From: a virus
Direction: 5' to 3' (one strand)
Virus record (IMG/VR): IMGVR_UViG_3300027906_000184
Span: 1-21,032 of that record
DNA: 21,032 nucleotides
Every line of letters starts with the position of its first letter. Position 1 is the stretch's first letter. Made by a program: the position numbers and the translations under genes. The notes below the pieces were generated by a model. The model was not told the origin of the DNA, searched no databases, and saw only the letters and a list, made by a program, of their open reading frames with translations. Below are positions 18,901 to 21,032 of this stretch, piece after piece.

Positions 18901-21032
18901 TTATATCTGGAAGAACATCCAAATTATCTGGTTCTAATCCATAGAAGAGAACTGATGGAATATTATCACTTACGGTAAGAGTCAGTGAAGCATCATTATC
19001 GACACCAATAGCACCATTTTTCTTGACTTCAAATGTAGAGTCAGTTTCTGTGGTCCAAAACTCATTTATTTTTTGTTGATCCACATAGAGATGCATGTCA
19101 AAGGCGGATAATTGATTACCGCTATTAGTAAATGACAAAGAAGAATCTGACAAGTCAAATTTGATGATTTGATTCTTCTGAATCTCAACTTCTGGATTGA
19201 TACGAGCCAATGTTGCTGTGTTTGCACTTCCTACATTGACAAATGTAGGGTTTTCACTAGAAAGTTCACTCTTATTCCTAACCAGTTTAATAACATCATT
19301 CTTCAGATTATATACAAAGTACATATCGGATGATGCCATGTTATCAGATGGATTATCTGACGTGTAGATAACTTTATCACCCGTAAAGTACTTATTGGTA
19401 GGAACAGCAAATGTGTTTGCATCTGTATTGATTCCTGTAGCATCAATTACATCAGGATCAAATACAATTCTTCTATTATACTCATCATACTTGACTTTAA
19501 TAGTGGTAGTAGTGGTTGGATTTACATCAATCGTAATTCTATCACCACGAAGAATTCCATGAGTCTGTGCTGTAGATACGGTCACAATATTCTGTGATAC
19601 TCTACCTTTTAACACACTTGGAATATCAGTATTGAAGCTATGATAACTTCCTACACCGGTTACACTGGTGAAATATAACAATCCACCAGCATTAGTATCA
19701 ATACCAACAAAGTTACCTGTTGAATTAACACCAACTCTCTGTGTTGCGATACCAATCACATTATCTGACAGCGGTACTGCAAATACGTTTCTGGTAGCAG
19801 TGAGATCATATTTTGGTGTATCTTGTACTCCACTCCAGACCTCAATAGAAGTCCCATCATTGGGGTAATACTTCATTGGAGTATTGAGTTCCAACTTATG
19901 GTTTGGAATCAAGATCTGTTGTTGACCCAGATTTAATTGGGTTACTCCAATTCCAGGATTGGAGAATGTGACTGTAGTAATACCCGAGAACATTACCACT
20001 TGATCTGAACCAAGACCTACAGACTCATTTGGTTTGAAGTAGAACTGTTTATTTACCTTAAATGATCTATTGGTGGTGATACCTGTGGATGTAAATCTAA
20101 TCTTCCTTGGATCATCTCTTACAACAACACCAGCAGCGTGTGCAACACCTAGAGTTCCATCAACTCCCCTCAGAACTCTAATTCTTCCAGAATCATTATC
20201 AATATTAAGAACCTTCAGTTTTTCACTCTCAATTCTCAAAATATCATTAGGTCTGATGATTTGTTCATCCAAACTACCAGAAACATAGATGTATGTCTGA
20301 ATACCTGTGACTGATTGTGTTTGGATACCTACAGAAACATACCATCTCTCACTTGATACTCCAACAGTATATGCTCCATCAAAGCCCTTATAGTATTGTG
20401 AGAGATTATCGATGAAAACAGTATCTCTTGGAAGGAAATTGTGGGGTGCTGACGTAAATCCAATAAAGTTATTGGGATTATTACCACTACCAAATTCTAC
20501 ATTTTCAATGAAAGTAGTTGCAAGTGATACATTATTAACACTCTTACCTTTGATTTGAGAAACCTTATATCTTACGTTTCTACCAGATGTTCCTGTAGAA
20601 TTAAATACAACTTTATCATTTACCGAGTAGTCGGTTCCTGGATCAACAATATCCAAAGAATCAACAGAACCAGAAGTTGTTGCAACTACATCAATAGATT
20701 GATTTCTTACTAGATCTGAATTATAAACATAATCATAACCAGCATTTCCACCATCATTGGTGTAGTAGAACTTGGTATTTCTAAACCAAGAATTATTTGC
20801 TATATCATATTCCTTTTGATTAGATGCAGATTTGAAGTTAAATGGATTTGGAATAGATTGATATTCATTACCAATCACATATGGGAATGTTGGTCTTCTA
20901 AATTTGTTGAAAGGACCACTTGCATCAATATTATCGGAGATAGTACAGAAATATGCATATATTCCATTAGGGAAATCTGGTGTTACACAGAATCTACCAT
21001 TTGATTCATCTAGATCACCATCAGCTGTAAAG
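12983..21032 (-). CDS. Giant virion structural protein at the gene 7 position, 5' end outside window
   Basis: At least 2,682 residues; the frame stays open to the right edge. A GTG at 20878 is internal: 51 more in-frame codons, with GRFCVTPDFPNGIYAYF and FRRPTFPYVIGNEYQSIPNP, read smoothly across it. This stretch resembles the end of YHYH-type domains of cyanophage tail proteins (YAYF here), an inference. The rest is a chain of beta-rich segments with few cysteines. Numbering from the first visible codon: module C at about 253-308 and 1798-1853; module B at about 1043-1103; a duplicated domain at about 1391-1486 and 1521-1606; module A units scattered near 783-880 and clustered at about 2000-2165 and 2444-2511. 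It directly precedes gp8, where T4 has gene 7 (a 1,032-residue wedge protein), but I see no clear gp7 similarity. A baseplate-wedge or fibre role is inferred from position and composition. The stop at 12983 abuts a late-promoter-like element. Confidence 0.88.
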   Translation of the reverse strand, partial: FTADGDLDESNGRFCVTPDFPNGIYAYFCTISDNIDASGPFNKFRRPTFPYVIGNEYQSIPNPFNFKSASNQKEYDIANNSWFRNTKFYYTNDGGNAGYDYVYNSDLVRNQSIDVVATTSGSVDSLDIVDPGTDYSVNDKVVFNSTGTSGRNVRYKVSQIKGKSVNNVSLATTFIENVEFGSGNNPNNFIGFTSAPHNFLPRDTVFIDNLSQYYKGFDGAYTVGVSSERWYVSVGIQTQSVTGIQTYIYVSGSLDEQIIRPNDILRIESEKLKVLNIDNDSGRIRVLRGVDGTLGVAHAAGVVVRDDPRKIRFTSTGITTNRSFKVNKQFYFKPNESVGLGSDQVVMFSGITTVTFSNPGIGVTQLNLGQQQILIPNHKLELNTPMKYYPNDGTSIEVWSGVQDTPKYDLTATRNVFAVPLSDNVIGIATQRVGVNSTGNFVGIDTNAGGLLYFTSVTGVGSYHSFNTDIPSVLKGRVSQNIVTVSTAQTHGILRGDRITIDVNPTTTTTIKVKYDEYNRRIVFDPDVIDATGINTDANTFAVPTNKYFTGDKVIYTSDNPSDNMASSDMYFVYNLKNDVIKLVRNKSELSSENPTFVNVGSANTATLARINPEVEIQKNQIIKFDLSDSSLSFTNSGNQLSAFDMHLYVDQQKINEFWTTETDSTFEVKKNGAIGVDNDASLTLTVSDNIPSVLFYGLEPDNLDVLPDIKKEIIEDTEVTENNTLNLVSNKFDGIFNVVGVTSDTFDYNIPFDYDTIVSYGSTNSRITYSTSSLTAIGPISRVSSDNNGIGYKTLPGFTSVSSAKGTGALLKPNSTSIGSIISTKINNIGFGYPSDNTLNAVGNLPLVLELDPLGSFESIGITSGGVNYSQSPDLVVIDGFTDKQITDLLLDYELNDNSVNIRRNTNSLNNVTPHIIPINNTNGFSISSITYNSTSKVVRLFFSNIFSDAQDWPFKVGESVLVENIAVGFGTQGKGYNSEDYGYELFEVTNLDSNLGGSGSFIEYNLTNYLAAGEYPGTTTNLVAGSVTPKTYFPTFDPEISTKDFVAGEIVANPSGIGIVERYDSVSGFLFITSDDDFEVGSIIRSETTGTQARINSFIDFNSTIKLGVGATFNGGWQNNSGFLNDNLQVLPNNEYYQNFSYSLKSRVDFNTWDDPVSSLNHTAGFRKFADLLIDNSAVGIATAVGSEIATVVDLIGEEKLSCFPDYDFASERTIDIGGNKVVSDQVVFENKILLDYFESKGNRVLKIDDFSSSFNSNPRSTNFSVTSTYDDSFTYNKIFTLVQDKELRNRKQSAIVCVLQDRNNGYVSQYSTLDTIVPLGFFGHTSIGTSEWGLTFTPNLFEYNNYDVSTFQFSGLDDITGIGSQAIGNLVSIASSSVSVAVATTTTLFTIPTTERSAKLLVQLEDTQNNYFVSEFSILHDGTNVEMLQYGDITNNSGMTGQDAFGTYKAEISGSNLVFSIVPTVGTAVTANVSAILTNAGTSGVGTVSMITSNLSSYYKSISSSGSPTANLIATYDNPFATEYFVVTVHDTTNNEYEMFECNVLDADNIGIVKYGDIKTNVGLGTVGVTKTSNTTNLVYTPNASIDVQVRAFGISLKNYDNITGIASISTLNNNILWSKFGGYTGTENDKKRAFTLRHNTKPIFQRSFLGNSGSVVNLSNNSISVPDHFFVTGEKLIYNYENSLTSTANAVGIATTTIAGVSTDKLPTTVYAVKLSDVNVAFAASAFDALAVPPTTLDMTSVGVGTFHQITSTNQNARALVAIDNMIQAPVTEVNISTTLAQDVIFDVDFIVSGISSLTSNDLIKVNNEMMLIQDVGVGATNRVRVLRAQMGTGIGTHANGTTVELMGGNYNIVDNTINFIQAPFGAIPIGTTTGSPDERDFSGITTFSTFQGRTFMRSGISDESVDTYSTNFTFDNIQAGFNGQKKVFGLTQNGANITGFSTNNAIVLNSNILQEPQGGQINTGDFNITETAGVTSITYLGDSVSSGEDPNKATIPRGGIIVSVASTQGFGYQPLVSAGASVNVSSAGTILSTVINNPGSGYRVGIQTVNVGYAISATGITTVVNIGTATVQNGSVVAITTSYIGAHLDDLHPPLIIIDAPLPYQSIPLVYADGVVGTGTGARVDVTVGQGSSVVSFDIVNAGFGYKEGEVVRPSIGGTTGVQTSTNYDPFQLTIEDVFRDSFNGFTVGELDVFDDLGEQFDGFKKAFDLTISGKQYSIEVAAGSNIDIAQCLIVTINDILQVPNQSYKFNGGAVIEFTEAPKKGDKSKIIFYKGTPSVDVVLVDILETIKVGDSVQLKNNPEVGQGFGLFQDSRTVTGITTLDTVRTFPYDGPGITKNETLVRPVTWCKQTNDIIINGQFITKDRVDQEPSIFPAAYLTSYVGLTSTYAYTDTSRPLFSGRNETNLTDYQDRITLIDQREFTTALGIASVGIGSTVTSITITNVGSGYSTFTPTVSIALPDDTSGTRATATANVTGSGVTSITITNPGTGYTQAPQVLIETPTIRSETVGVLTYKGDSGQIVGYAQSAGGLATLELYIPESSDLRKESVMGPGAAITMSQLIIGDIFVINNSNTISTTTMDGVYEVSKAYNVTKDLTSVGIGTTSIRRVEIASVGIGTSSTFKNDYFWGEYTWGKIEFKNRSSTTALEFTPNPYSGLSTSALVQRLRPLKFNGYTN
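16215..16860 (-). repeat. Tandemly duplicated beta domain inside the right-hand giant protein
   Basis: Two successive segments share a layout. Copy 1 (about 16575-16860) has VQLEDTQNNYFVSEFSILHD, MLQYGDITNNSGMTG and SGSNLVFSIVPTVG. Copy 2 (about 16215-16470) has VTVHDTTNNEYEMFECNVLD, IVKYGDIKTNVGLGT and NTTNLVYTPNASIDVQVRA. Shared signatures are D-T-x-NN-x-(Y/F/E), (Q/K)YGDI-x-(T/N)N and a NLV-x-x-x-x-P strand. Divergence shows the duplication is old. Function unknown; probably a structural beta-sandwich. Confidence 0.75.

Noticed and set aside
20876-20878. GTG start for the right-hand giant protein
   Set aside because: The frame is open and protein-like upstream to the window edge, so this is an internal valine codon.
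12983-21032. Diversity-generating retroelement target in a giant tail gene
   Set aside because: No reverse transcriptase, no template-like near-repeat with adenine-specific differences, and no variable-region signature at a C-terminus in this window.
1-21032. tRNA genes, CRISPR arrays, insertion sequences or auxiliary metabolic genes
   Set aside because: Coding is almost continuous on the minus strand with structural genes only; the largest gap is 93 bases and shows none of these.

Overview
The window is a dense, single-strand virion-structure block of a T4-like myovirus. Every supported gene reads on the minus strand, so transcription runs from the right edge (21032) to the left edge (1). 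The order matches the T4 baseplate and neck cluster: [position of gene 7] - gp8 - [position of genes 9-12] - small ORF [position of wac] - gp13 - gp14 - gp15 - gp16. The AT-rich DNA, the style of the gp13/14/15/16 homologues, a DUF4815 protein where T4 has genes 9-12, and giant repeat-rich structural proteins all point to a marine T4-like phage. A cyanophage of Synechococcus or Prochlorococcus is most likely; a related marine T4-like phage of another host cannot be excluded.

Right to left: (1) 12983-21032, a giant structural protein of at least 2,682 residues that runs off the right edge (its apparent GTG start at 20878 is internal). (2) An AATAAATA late-promoter-like element just after its stop, in a 93-nt gap. 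(3) gp8, baseplate wedge, 519 residues. (4) A 2,546-residue protein with an N-terminal DUF4815 region. (5) A 78-residue coiled-coil protein overlapping that gene's end. (6) A second AATAAATA element overlapping the small gene's stop codon. (7) gp13 and gp14 (neck), gp15 (tail completion / sheath terminator) and the first 39 codons of gp16 (small terminase). No tRNA, CRISPR, insertion sequence, plus-strand gene or gene-free stretch over 100 bases was found.

The main point of interest is mosaicism. Three short, probably beta-rich sequence modules recur across five proteins: (A) G-x-G-Y-x-x-(A)P-x-V, (B) GE-x-V-x-G-x-TSG-x-x-A, and (C) an E-M/K-x-V...R-G...GT...H-x-x-G unit. They occur many times in the two giants and also sit as insertions or extensions in otherwise canonical gp8, gp14 and gp15, making these much longer than in T4. 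Together with the apparent absence of T4 gp7 and gp9-gp12 counterparts, this suggests a remodelled baseplate and neck surface built from a common repeat toolkit. The small protein's perfect heptad pattern at the fibritin (wac) position is a second point of interest. All functional statements rest on remembered family similarity and gene order; no searches were run.
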